Of a stretch of 13,798 nucleotides of DNA, positions 1 through 6,198 are shown piece by piece. The notes beneath the pieces were generated by a model. That model ran no database searches. It was not told where the DNA came from and worked only from the letters and a program-made list of their open reading frames with translations. The stretch is from the NCBI GenBank assembly GCA_031370485.1, contig JANMQK010000052.1:1-13798 (forward strand). Reading direction: 5' to 3'. The translations under genes and the position numbers were made by a program. This stretch comes from JANMQK01 sp031370485 (GTDB lineage Bacteria; Acidobacteriota; Polarisedimenticolia; Gp22-AA2). Every line of letters begins with the position of its first letter. The stretch's first letter is position 1.

Positions 1-33
1 CACCCGCCCGGACCCGTCCGTCCGGCGCCGCGC

Positions 34-954
34 GTGGCAAGGCCCGTGCTCATCGCCATCCTGTCACGTAAGCGTAGCCTCTACTCGACGAGACGGCTCA
101 TCGAGGCGGCCGCCGCCCTCGGGCACGAGACGCTGGTCCTCGACCCCCTCCAGTGCTCGCTGTTTCTCGGGCGGCGGGCCCCGGAGGTGTTCTACCGGGG
201 GCTCGACGCACGCCTCCCCGAGATCGACGTCGTCGTGCCGCGCATCGGCGCGTCGATCACCGAGCACGGGCTCGCCGTCGTGAACCAGTTCGACATGATG
301 GGCGTGCCTCTGGTGAACAACTCGCAGCCGATCGCCCGCTCACGCGACAAGCTCCGCTCGCTGCAGCTGCTGGCCCGCGTCAACATCGACATCCCCAGGA
401 CCGTGATGGCCCGCCATCCGTCCCAGGTCCACCGGGCGCTCGAGATCGTCGGGGGACCGCCGGCCATCCTCAAGCTGGTGCGCGGCACCCAGGGAGTGGG
501 GGTCATGCTCGCCGAGACCGAGCAGGTCGCCCAGCAAGTGCTGGAGACCTTCTGGAGCCTCGGGATGAACATCCTTATCCAGGAGTTCATCGAGGAATCG
601 GAGGGCAAGGACATCCGGGCCCTGGTCGTCGGCAAGCGGGTGATCACCGCCATGCGCCGGCAGGCCCGCATCGGTGAGTTCCGCTCCAACGTGCACCGCG
701 GGGCGACCGGAACGGCGATCGCCCTGCCGGAGCCCTACGCCCGCGCCGCGCTGCGCGCCACGCGGGCCATGAGGCTGCAGGTCGCCGGTGTCGACATGCT
801 CGAATCGCGCCGCGGGCCCAAGGTGATGGAGGTGAACTCGTCGCCCGGGTTCGAGGGGCTCGAGGCCACGAGCGGGGTCGACATCGCCCGGGCGATCGTG
901 GACTACGCGGCCGCCTTCGCCCGCCGTCACCCCCGCCACAGCGAGGCCTCCTGA
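34..954 (+). CDS. rimK: RimK-family ATP-grasp alpha-L-glutamate ligase
   Basis: ATP-dependent ligase of the RimK family; in E. coli RimK adds glutamates to the C-terminus of ribosomal protein S6. The 306 residues match RimK length (about 300) and layout. There is an N-terminal AILSR pre-ATP-grasp strand, VVPRIGASIT around residues 67-76, ARSRDKLRSLQLLAR at 101-115, Lys147, the glycine-rich ATP loop GTQGVGV at 151-157, and the Mg-binding end motif VMEVNSSPG at 264-272 (Glu266, Asn268). RSNVHRG at 217-223 is also typical. The GTG at 34 is chosen for length; GTG at 46 is an alternative, neither has a clear Shine-Dalgarno, and the frame stays open to the window edge, so a start further left cannot be excluded. 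It is followed after 1 nt by an amidohydrolase, a pairing seen with RimK elsewhere. Family assignment is secure; the natural substrate (S6 or another acceptor) is not shown. Confidence 0.93.
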   Translation: MARPVLIAILSRKRSLYSTRRLIEAAAALGHETLVLDPLQCSLFLGRRAPEVFYRGLDARLPEIDVVVPRIGASITEHGLAVVNQFDMMGVPLVNNSQPIARSRDKLRSLQLLARVNIDIPRTVMARHPSQVHRALEIVGGPPAILKLVRGTQGVGVMLAETEQVAQQVLETFWSLGMNILIQEFIEESEGKDIRALVVGKRVITAMRRQARIGEFRSNVHRGATGTAIALPEPYARAALRATRAMRLQVAGVDMLESRRGPKVMEVNSSPGFEGLEATSGVDIARAIVDYAAAFARRHPRHSEAS

Positions 955-955
955 C

Positions 956-1978
956 ATGGCTCCCAGGATGACGATCGGCGGCCGGCCGATACGCCGCGGC
1001 ACGACCGAGCAGATATTCCTCAAGGTGAGCGAGTACTACACCGCGACACCAGTGAACGTGCCGGTCACCGTCATCCGGGGCAGGGCCCCCGGTCCCGCGT
1101 TGTTCCTGACGGCGGCGATCCACGGGGACGAGCTCAACGGGGTCGAGATCGTCCGCCGGGTCATGACCAGCCTCGCCCCCGAGCAGATCCGCGGGACCCT
1201 CATCTGCATCCCGGTCGTCAACCGCATCGGCTTCCTGACCCACACCCGTTACCTGCCCGGACGCCGCGACCTGAACCGCTATTTCCCCGGCGATCCCCTC
1301 GGGAACGCTGCCGCCCGGATGGCGCACACCCTGTTCACGGAGATCGTGTCGCGCTGCCGCTACGGCATCGACCTGCACACCGCGAGCGTCGGACGGACCA
1401 ACCTGCCCCACATCCGCGCCGACATGTCGAATGAGCGTGCGCGCCGCCTGGCGCGCGCCTTCGGGACGGAGGTCATCATCGATACCCCCGGGTCGGAGCG
1501 GACGCTGCGCGCCTCGGCGACCCGGGCGGGAGTCCCGACCATCATCTTCGAGGCGGGGGAGACCTTCCGCTTCCAGCAGAACATGGTGGCCCGCGGCATC
1601 AAGGGGGTGAGAAACGTCCTGTCGGCCCTGAAGATGATCGAGGACCGGCCGAAGGAGGCCCGTTTCCAGGTCATCATCAAGGTTTCGGGCTGGGTTCGCT
1701 CGATGCGGGGGGGCATCGCCGACATCCTGGTGCGGCCCGGCGAGATCCTCTACGCGGGAGACGCCGTCGCCCTGATCACGAACCCGTTCGGCAAGGAGGT
1801 GTCGACCGTGCGCTCGCCGATCACCGGGCTCGTGATCGGGATCACGACGGTCCCGATGGTCAACCCGGGCGACGCGATCTGCCACGTGGCCAAGCTCGAA
1901 AAGACCCTGGCGACGGTGGAGCGCTATTGCGTGGGGGACTCGCGCGGCAAGAAAACACTGCTGATCGACGCGGGGTAG
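956..1978 (+). CDS. succinylglutamate desuccinylase/aspartoacylase-family zinc hydrolase
   Basis: Zinc-dependent amidohydrolase of the AstE/aspartoacylase group (M14-like fold), 340 aa. Visible catalytic features are HGDE at residues 56-59 (zinc ligands His56 and Glu59), the substrate-binding RDLNR at 104-108, DLHT at 139-142 with the third zinc ligand His141, and FEAGE at 198-202 holding the likely general base Glu199. After about residue 235 a beta-rich C-terminal domain follows, as in AstE relatives. The ATG lies 1 nt after the rimK stop, and mutL starts 4 nt after this gene, indicating co-transcription. True AstE acts in arginine catabolism, but no other ast gene is nearby. Next to RimK, a role in trimming or recycling a glutamyl or N-acyl-amino-acid product is more likely; this is inference. 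No signal peptide is visible, so it is probably cytoplasmic. Confidence 0.88.
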   Translation: MAPRMTIGGRPIRRGTTEQIFLKVSEYYTATPVNVPVTVIRGRAPGPALFLTAAIHGDELNGVEIVRRVMTSLAPEQIRGTLICIPVVNRIGFLTHTRYLPGRRDLNRYFPGDPLGNAAARMAHTLFTEIVSRCRYGIDLHTASVGRTNLPHIRADMSNERARRLARAFGTEVIIDTPGSERTLRASATRAGVPTIIFEAGETFRFQQNMVARGIKGVRNVLSALKMIEDRPKEARFQVIIKVSGWVRSMRGGIADILVRPGEILYAGDAVALITNPFGKEVSTVRSPITGLVIGITTVPMVNPGDAICHVAKLEKTLATVERYCVGDSRGKKTLLIDAG

Positions 1979-1982
1979 CGGC

Positions 1983-3686
1983 ATGGGATCGATCCGGGTT
2001 CTCGAGGAGACCGTCGCCAGCCAGATCGCCGCGGGGGAGATCGTGGAGCGCCCCGTGTCGGTCGTCAAGGAGCTGCTGGAGAACTCCCTCGATGCCGGCG
2101 CCTCCCGCATCGACATCGAGATCGATGCCGGCGGCGCCGATCGCGTGCGGGTTGCCGACGACGGGAGCGGCATGGACCGGGAGGACGCCGCCCGGGCCTT
2201 TGAACGGCACGCCACGAGCAAGGTCCGGCGCTCCGAGGACCTGAAGGCGATCCTGACCTTCGGCTTCCGGGGCGAGGCGCTCCCTTCCATCGCCTCCGTG
2301 TCGCGGACCACCCTGACCACCTCGACCGGCGCCCCGGCGGGCGGCTGCCGGGTTCGCGTGCACGGTGGGAAATCCCTGGCGATCGACCCCGCCTCCCACC
2401 CGCGCGGCACCACGGTCGAGGTCGAAGCGCTCTTCTACAACGCCCCCGCGCGGCGCAAGTTCCTCAAGGCCCCCTCAACCGAGACCGCCCACATCGCCGA
2501 TCTCGTCACGCGCATCGCCGCCGCCCATCCGGCCATCGCCTTCTCGCTCCGGAGCGGCGGGCGAGACATGCTGACCTGGCCCCCGGTCGGCTCCCACAGG
2601 GAGCGGGTACTCCAGATCCTGGGGCCCGACCAATCGGCCTCGCTCCTGGAGGTGCAGCGCTCGGCCGCGGCCACCCGGCTTACCGGGCTGGCCTCCGGCC
2701 CCGACCTGCAGCGCTCGACGGCCCGCGATCTCGTGCTGTTCGTCAACGGCCGACCGATCCGCGACCGACGGCTGCTGCACGCCATAGGGGAAGCCTACGT
2801 GACGCTGCTTCCCAGGGGGCGCTACCCCCTCGTATACCTGTTTCTCGAGGTCCCGCCCGAGGAGGTGGATGTCAACGTCCACCCGGCCAAGACGGAGGTG
2901 CGGTTCCTGCGGGCCGGGGCCATCCACGACCTGGTGCGCGACGCGCTGCGTGACGCGCTCGGGGTCGAGCGCCCGTTCTACAGGGCGTCCCAGGAACAGC
3001 ACGCGGTCGCGGAGCCGGTCATGGGAAGAAGCCACGGCCCCGAATCTGAAGTGGCCCAGGTGGCGGTCCCCGCGCTGGCCAGGACCTCGGAGCAGACGTT
3101 ACTGCACCACGAGACGATCGTGCCCCTGGCGCAGTTCTACGAGACTTACATTGTCGCCTCGGGCCCGGATGGGCTGGTGATCCTGGATCAGCATGCGGCC
3201 CACGAACGGGTCCTCTACGAGCGCATCCTGGCGCGGACCGCCAGCGGCCGCACCCTTGGACAGCGCCTTCTTTTTCCCGTTCTCCTGGAGGTCTCGCCCA
3301 GGGAGCGCCAGGCCAGCGAGGACGCGGCGCCGGTCCTTGAAGCGCTGGGCTTCGGCCTGACCGGGTTCGGACCCGGGACCCTGAGGATTGACGAGGTGCC
3401 CGCCATCGCCCCCGCAACACAGGTCGAGCGTCTGGTCAGGGACGGTCTGGCAGAGATCATGGAATGGAACAGGGCGGAGGGGATGGATCGACTGCGTGAG
3501 CGCATCGCGGCCAGCGCCGCCTGCCACTCCGCCGTGAGGGCGCGGCAGCACCTGGACCTGCCGCAGATGAGGCAGATCGCCGCGGACCTCATGCGCTCCG
3601 TTCACCCGATGACCTGCCCGCACGGCCGGCCGACGCTCCTCAAGCTGTCGCTTGAGGCCCTCGAAAGAGACTTCCGCAGGCGATAA
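1983..3686 (+). CDS. mutL: DNA mismatch repair protein MutL (endonuclease type)
   Basis: MutL couples mismatch recognition by MutS to strand incision. The N-terminal GHKL ATPase is complete: IAAGEIVERP at residues 15-24, KELLENSLDAGA at 29-40 (catalytic Glu30, Mg-binding Asn34), DDGSGM at 59-64, RHATSK at 75-80 and GFRGEAL at 94-100. DVNVHPAKTEVRF at 296-308 closes the N-terminal domain. The C-terminal dimerisation domain carries the metal-binding nuclease motif DQHAAHE at 402-408 with Glu413, plus AACHSAV near 512-518 (Cys514) and CPHGRPT at 545-551. This nuclease motif is absent from E. coli MutL and marks MutH-independent repair systems. At 567 aa it is a little shorter than usual because the linker (about 331-375) is short. 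Four nt separate it from the upstream hydrolase gene; no strong Shine-Dalgarno is seen, so translation may be coupled. Confidence 0.96.
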   Translation: MGSIRVLEETVASQIAAGEIVERPVSVVKELLENSLDAGASRIDIEIDAGGADRVRVADDGSGMDREDAARAFERHATSKVRRSEDLKAILTFGFRGEALPSIASVSRTTLTTSTGAPAGGCRVRVHGGKSLAIDPASHPRGTTVEVEALFYNAPARRKFLKAPSTETAHIADLVTRIAAAHPAIAFSLRSGGRDMLTWPPVGSHRERVLQILGPDQSASLLEVQRSAAATRLTGLASGPDLQRSTARDLVLFVNGRPIRDRRLLHAIGEAYVTLLPRGRYPLVYLFLEVPPEEVDVNVHPAKTEVRFLRAGAIHDLVRDALRDALGVERPFYRASQEQHAVAEPVMGRSHGPESEVAQVAVPALARTSEQTLLHHETIVPLAQFYETYIVASGPDGLVILDQHAAHERVLYERILARTASGRTLGQRLLFPVLLEVSPRERQASEDAAPVLEALGFGLTGFGPGTLRIDEVPAIAPATQVERLVRDGLAEIMEWNRAEGMDRLRERIAASAACHSAVRARQHLDLPQMRQIAADLMRSVHPMTCPHGRPTLLKLSLEALERDFRRR

Positions 3687-3692
3687 AGGCCT

Positions 3693-3721
3693 GTCAGACG
3701 CCTGACGCCCCATCCGGGCGT
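3693..3721 (+). terminator. candidate terminator: tandem hairpins after mutL
   Basis: Two short inverted repeats lie just after the mutL stop. The first is GTCAG-ACGC-CTGAC (3693-3706) and the second ACGCCC-CATCC-GGGCGT (3705-3721). They share two bases and so would be alternative or stacked folds. No U-run follows, so a classical intrinsic terminator is not shown. The position, between the end of a three-gene run and a fresh promoter, favours a transcript-end or insulator role. Confidence 0.35.
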
Positions 3722-3749
3722 TGCCGCACACGGGGGCTCACCGTATACT
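3721..3749 (+). promoter_or_regulatory. sigma-70-like promoter of the lytic transglycosylase gene
   Basis: A -35 box TTGCCG (3721-3726) and a -10 box TATACT (3744-3749) are separated by 17 bp, the optimal spacing. Transcription would begin near 3756, leaving a leader of only about 13 nt before the ATG at 3769. The first base of the -35 box is also the last base of the hairpin that follows mutL. Confidence 0.6.
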
Positions 3750-3768
3750 CTTGGGGTCTCGGATCCCT

Positions 3769-4554
3769 ATGACTCCTCGTCGAACCGGCGCGTTTCACGG
3801 ATTGTCAGCCTTGGCGATCGCCCTGGCCCCCCTGCTCGTCCCGGCGGCCGGCGCCCGGGCCGACGTCGCCCGCCTGCGCAATGGCAACACGCTCGAGATC
3901 ACCGCGTTTCGCCTTGAAGGAAAGCTGATCATCATGAAGGTGGAGGGGGGCGGCGAGATCGCTTTGCCGAGCGGACAGGTCCTGGAGATTCGCCGCTCCG
4001 CGGCCTCCCCCCCGGAGACCGGGATGCCCGCCGCGGAGCCGCCGCGCCCTGAAGCCGGAGAGCGGCTCGTGGCTCCGGCGCCTTCCCCCGCGCCGCCGTC
4101 GATGAACGCGCCCGAGCTCCCACGCCGGGCCGCCGACGGCGAAGTGATCGAGCTCCCGGTCGGGGCGGTATTCGATCCCCTGGCGCTGCGGACCCTGGCC
4201 GCGCGGATCGCCCGGCGGCACGGAGTGGACGAGTCGCTTGTGCATGCGGTGATCCAGATCGAATCGCGCTACGACGCCTTCGCGGTGTCACCGCGCGGCG
4301 CCATGGGCCTGATGCAGCTGATGCCGCGGACCGCCGCCCGCTTCGCGGTGCGCAACACCTTCGACCCGGTGGACAACGTCGAGGGGGGCGTGCGCTACCT
4401 CAAGGAGCTGCTGGGCCGGTACAAGGGGCAGGTCCGGCTCGCGCTGGCGGCCTACAACGCCGGCGAGCAGGCGGTCGAGCAGTACAGCGGGATCCCTCCG
4501 TATCGTGAAACCGAGCTTTACGTGAAACGGGTCCTGCGGGAAATCCGGCGCTGA
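3769..4554 (+). CDS. secreted lytic transglycosylase (SLT/LysM-less, family 1 type)
   Basis: Peptidoglycan-cleaving lytic transglycosylase with a C-terminal SLT domain. With the ATG at 3769 the protein is 261 aa and begins with a signal peptide: basic MTPRR, a hydrophobic stretch 11-27 and an AGARA cleavage region near residue 31. Residues 32-75 form a small beta-rich module (VARLRNGNTLEI, ALPSGQVLEI), followed by a Pro/Ala-rich linker (about 80-115). The SLT domain spans about 136-256: the catalytic Glu165 lies in IQIESRYD, then SPRGAMGLMQLMP at 174-186, and AAYNAGEQAV at 227-236. A TTG at 3721 would give a longer form, but it coincides with the -35 box, so ATG 3769 is preferred. No LysM or lipobox is seen. 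It probably acts in the periplasm in wall remodelling; a specific partner is not evident. Confidence 0.9.
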   Translation: MTPRRTGAFHGLSALAIALAPLLVPAAGARADVARLRNGNTLEITAFRLEGKLIIMKVEGGGEIALPSGQVLEIRRSAASPPETGMPAAEPPRPEAGERLVAPAPSPAPPSMNAPELPRRAADGEVIELPVGAVFDPLALRTLAARIARRHGVDESLVHAVIQIESRYDAFAVSPRGAMGLMQLMPRTAARFAVRNTFDPVDNVEGGVRYLKELLGRYKGQVRLALAAYNAGEQAVEQYSGIPPYRETELYVKRVLREIRR

Positions 4555-4574
4555 GCCGGAGCCGGCCCCCCGGC
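4555..4574. terminator. possible bidirectional terminator between convergent genes
   Basis: The 24-nt gap between the convergent stops at 4554 and 4579 holds overlapping GC-only inverted repeats: GCCGG-AG-CCGGC (4555-4566) and GCCGG-CCCC-CCGGC (4561-4574). They could fold in both transcripts. There is no T-run on either side, so the call rests on position and symmetry. Confidence 0.3.
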
Positions 4575-4578
4575 CCCC

Positions 4579-5970
4579 TCACATGTCGCAGCGCGGGTCG
4601 GAGCGGTCGAGGTCCAGCTCCCAGAGGCCTCTCTCGGCGGAGCGAAACCGCTTCACGTCGCTCGCGCGCTTGAAATGTCCACGGGCCTCACGCCCGTTCC
4701 CCAGCCGCGTCTCGGACAACCCCAGGTAGAGCTCGGTCCACCCCCGCAGCCAGGGGGGGGAGGCATCCATGTCCTGCGCGGCGCCCTCCAGCGCCTCCCC
4801 GGCCTCGCGAAACCGGCCATCGATGAAGAGGGCCCTTCCCTTGAGGAAGCGGGCCGCGAGGGTGTTCACAATCGGCCCCGATGCGCCGGGATTACCGTTC
4901 ATCGCCGCGATGGCAATGGCGCGCTTCGCCGTCAGCTCCCCCTGCACCCGCCCCCTGTACTTGTTGAACGCGGCCGGCAATTCCACGGGGTCCGCCCCGT
5001 CCTCCTTCAGGAGGTCCGCCGCGCGATCGAGACTCCAGTCCGCAACACAGGCCTCCGCGAGAGCCATGCGCAACCAGCGCCTCTGGCGGCCGCGCTCGGG
5101 GTCGCGCTCGCCGGCCATGGCGCTCAGGGACTCCTCGAAAGTGCGAACCGCCTGGCCGTACTCTCCCAGCCGGACCTCGAGGTCCCCGATGGCGCCCGCG
5201 ATCAGGGGGGAATGAGGGTTCTCCTCCAGGGCCTTGCGCAGGTGCGCCTGGCCGGCGGCGTAGCAGCGTTCTTCGGGACTGGCGCAAATCAATCCCAGGA
5301 GAAGCCGCGCGTCGGTCCGGAAATAGTCGTCGGAAGCCGCGACGCGGTGCAGCTGGGAAAGCCCGAGGTCGGCGTCGCCGCCGGGAAGAAACAGGATGAA
5401 ACGGAGCCCCTTGACCAGCAGGGGCACTCTGTCGGCGTAGTAATTCAGGGCCCCCAGGGGGAACAGCGCCGCGCTCATTCCGGGGTTCGACTCCAGGCTC
5501 GACTCGAGCAGCTTCTTTCCCCGGCGCGCCTCCTGCGCCGCCTGGAAGAAGTTCTTTCGCATCGCCTCAACGTGCGATCTCAGGATATGGGCGGCGCCGA
5601 CCGCAGCCTGGGCGCGGCGATCGCCCGGGGCCGTGTCGAGCCGCCCCTCCCCGGTGCGGACCGTGTCGTCGATGGCCCGCAGGAACGGCTCGTAGCCCTC
5701 GGTACGGCCACGGTGCTCGAGCACGATGCGCCACCAGTGCGTGAACGCCACGAAGAGGAGCGGCTCGGGGTCGGCGGGCGCCGCACGGGCGGCGGCGCGG
5801 AAGCGCTCCTCGGCGTGGCCATAGAGCCCCTGATGCAGGTCGCCGAGGCCGGCGCGGATCAGGGGATCGACCGCCGATCCGGGCGGAGGTTCGGAGCCCC
5901 GCGCCAGGGCGGTCGCCGGGACGATTGCCAGGATGATCGAGAGAAGAACGCTTCGAGGCCCGCGCGCCAC
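4579..5970 (-). CDS. exported TPR-like helical-repeat protein, function unknown
   Basis: I do not recognise a named family. The 463-aa product starts with a signal peptide (basic MARGPR, hydrophobic 8-22, ALARG cleavage region), so it is probably periplasmic or surface-associated. The rest is alpha-helical with TPR-like pairs: GLYGHAEERFRAAARAAP at 48-65, HLRKALEENPHSPL at 243-256, GEYGQAVRTFEESL at 269-282, GRFREAGEALEGA at 385-397 and GNGREARGHFKRA at 424-436. A distinctive middle part (LGALNYYADRVP at 172-183, FILFLPGG at 191-198) is not TPR-like. The GTG start has a GGAGG Shine-Dalgarno about 11 nt upstream and an extended -10 promoter. The opposite strand is also open (4675-6009), but its low-complexity Pro/Gly-rich translation is a shadow. 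It is convergent with the transglycosylase and divergent from the signalling genes; either could be its functional partner. Confidence 0.8.
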   Translation of the reverse strand: MARGPRSVLLSIILAIVPATALARGSEPPPGSAVDPLIRAGLGDLHQGLYGHAEERFRAAARAAPADPEPLLFVAFTHWWRIVLEHRGRTEGYEPFLRAIDDTVRTGEGRLDTAPGDRRAQAAVGAAHILRSHVEAMRKNFFQAAQEARRGKKLLESSLESNPGMSAALFPLGALNYYADRVPLLVKGLRFILFLPGGDADLGLSQLHRVAASDDYFRTDARLLLGLICASPEERCYAAGQAHLRKALEENPHSPLIAGAIGDLEVRLGEYGQAVRTFEESLSAMAGERDPERGRQRRWLRMALAEACVADWSLDRAADLLKEDGADPVELPAAFNKYRGRVQGELTAKRAIAIAAMNGNPGASGPIVNTLAARFLKGRALFIDGRFREAGEALEGAAQDMDASPPWLRGWTELYLGLSETRLGNGREARGHFKRASDVKRFRSAERGLWELDLDRSDPRCDM

Positions 5971-6002
5971 GCCGTTGGTTGCCTCCAGAGAGAGACGCCA
6001 GA

Positions 6003-6011
6003 ACTATAGCA
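6003..6011 (-). promoter_or_regulatory. extended -10 promoter for the minus-strand TPR-like gene
   Basis: On the minus strand the sequence reads TGCTATAGT, a TGn extended -10 followed by TATAGT. It lies about 33 bp upstream of the GTG start. No good -35 box is present at 16-18 bp, which fits an extended -10 promoter. The predicted leader of about 26 nt contains the GGAGG ribosome site. Confidence 0.45.
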
Positions 6012-6042
6012 CGCGGTTTCCGGGATGCCGGTCCCCCGGCCG

Positions 6043-6132
6043 GGTCACGGCTGCGCCCCGGTCACGCATTACAAGATTGTCGTCGGATCGCCGGGTTCGA
6101 TCGCCTTTTTGGACACCGGACTCGACGTCACG
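6043..6132 (+). repeat. three GTCACG repeats in the divergent intergenic region
   Basis: GGTCACG occurs at 6043-6049 and 6060-6066 (17 bp apart, same orientation), and GTCACG again at 6127-6132. The second and third copies both extend to GTCACGC. They lie between the promoter of the minus-strand gene and the sigma-54-like element of the activator gene, as operator half-sites would. Short GC-rich words recur by chance at this base composition, so this is tentative. Confidence 0.25.
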
Positions 6133-6137
6133 CCATG

Positions 6138-6153
6138 TGGGACGCATCTTGTA
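6138..6153 (+). promoter_or_regulatory. sigma-54-like -24/-12 element upstream of the activator gene
   Basis: The sequence TGGGACG-N4-TTGTA matches the consensus TGGCACG-N4-TTGCA with correct spacing and one mismatch in each half. The -24 GG is kept, but the -12 GC is GT, which would weaken it. Transcription would start near 6165, giving a leader of about 34 nt to the ATG at 6199. No convincing sigma-70 promoter was found in the same region. Confidence 0.35.
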
Positions 6154-6198
6154 CCTGTCGAGGAAATGCACACCGTGGCGCACGGAGGGGGGTTGGGA

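Noticed and set aside
1..71. Possible 3' end of an upstream gene overlapping rimK (third frame, stop at 69-71)
   Set aside because: Only 23 codons are visible and all three frames are open at the left edge, so a real coding tail cannot be told from chance.
644..2413. Long minus-strand open frame (589 codons) across rimK, the hydrolase and mutL
   Set aside because: It runs antisense to three well-recognised genes. Its translation is rich in Arg, Pro, Gly and Asp with no domain, as expected of GC-rich shadow frames.
4675..6009. Plus-strand open frame (444 codons) opposite the TPR-like gene
   Set aside because: Its product is low-complexity Pro/Gly/Arg/Gln-rich with no domain. The minus strand has a signal peptide, helical repeats, a ribosome site and a promoter.
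6025..6198. Upstream extension of the sigma-54 activator from ATG 6025 (58 extra residues)
   Set aside because: The extra residues are not domain-like, have no ribosome site, and would span the putative promoter. The receiver starts directly after ATG 6199, which has a strong Shine-Dalgarno.
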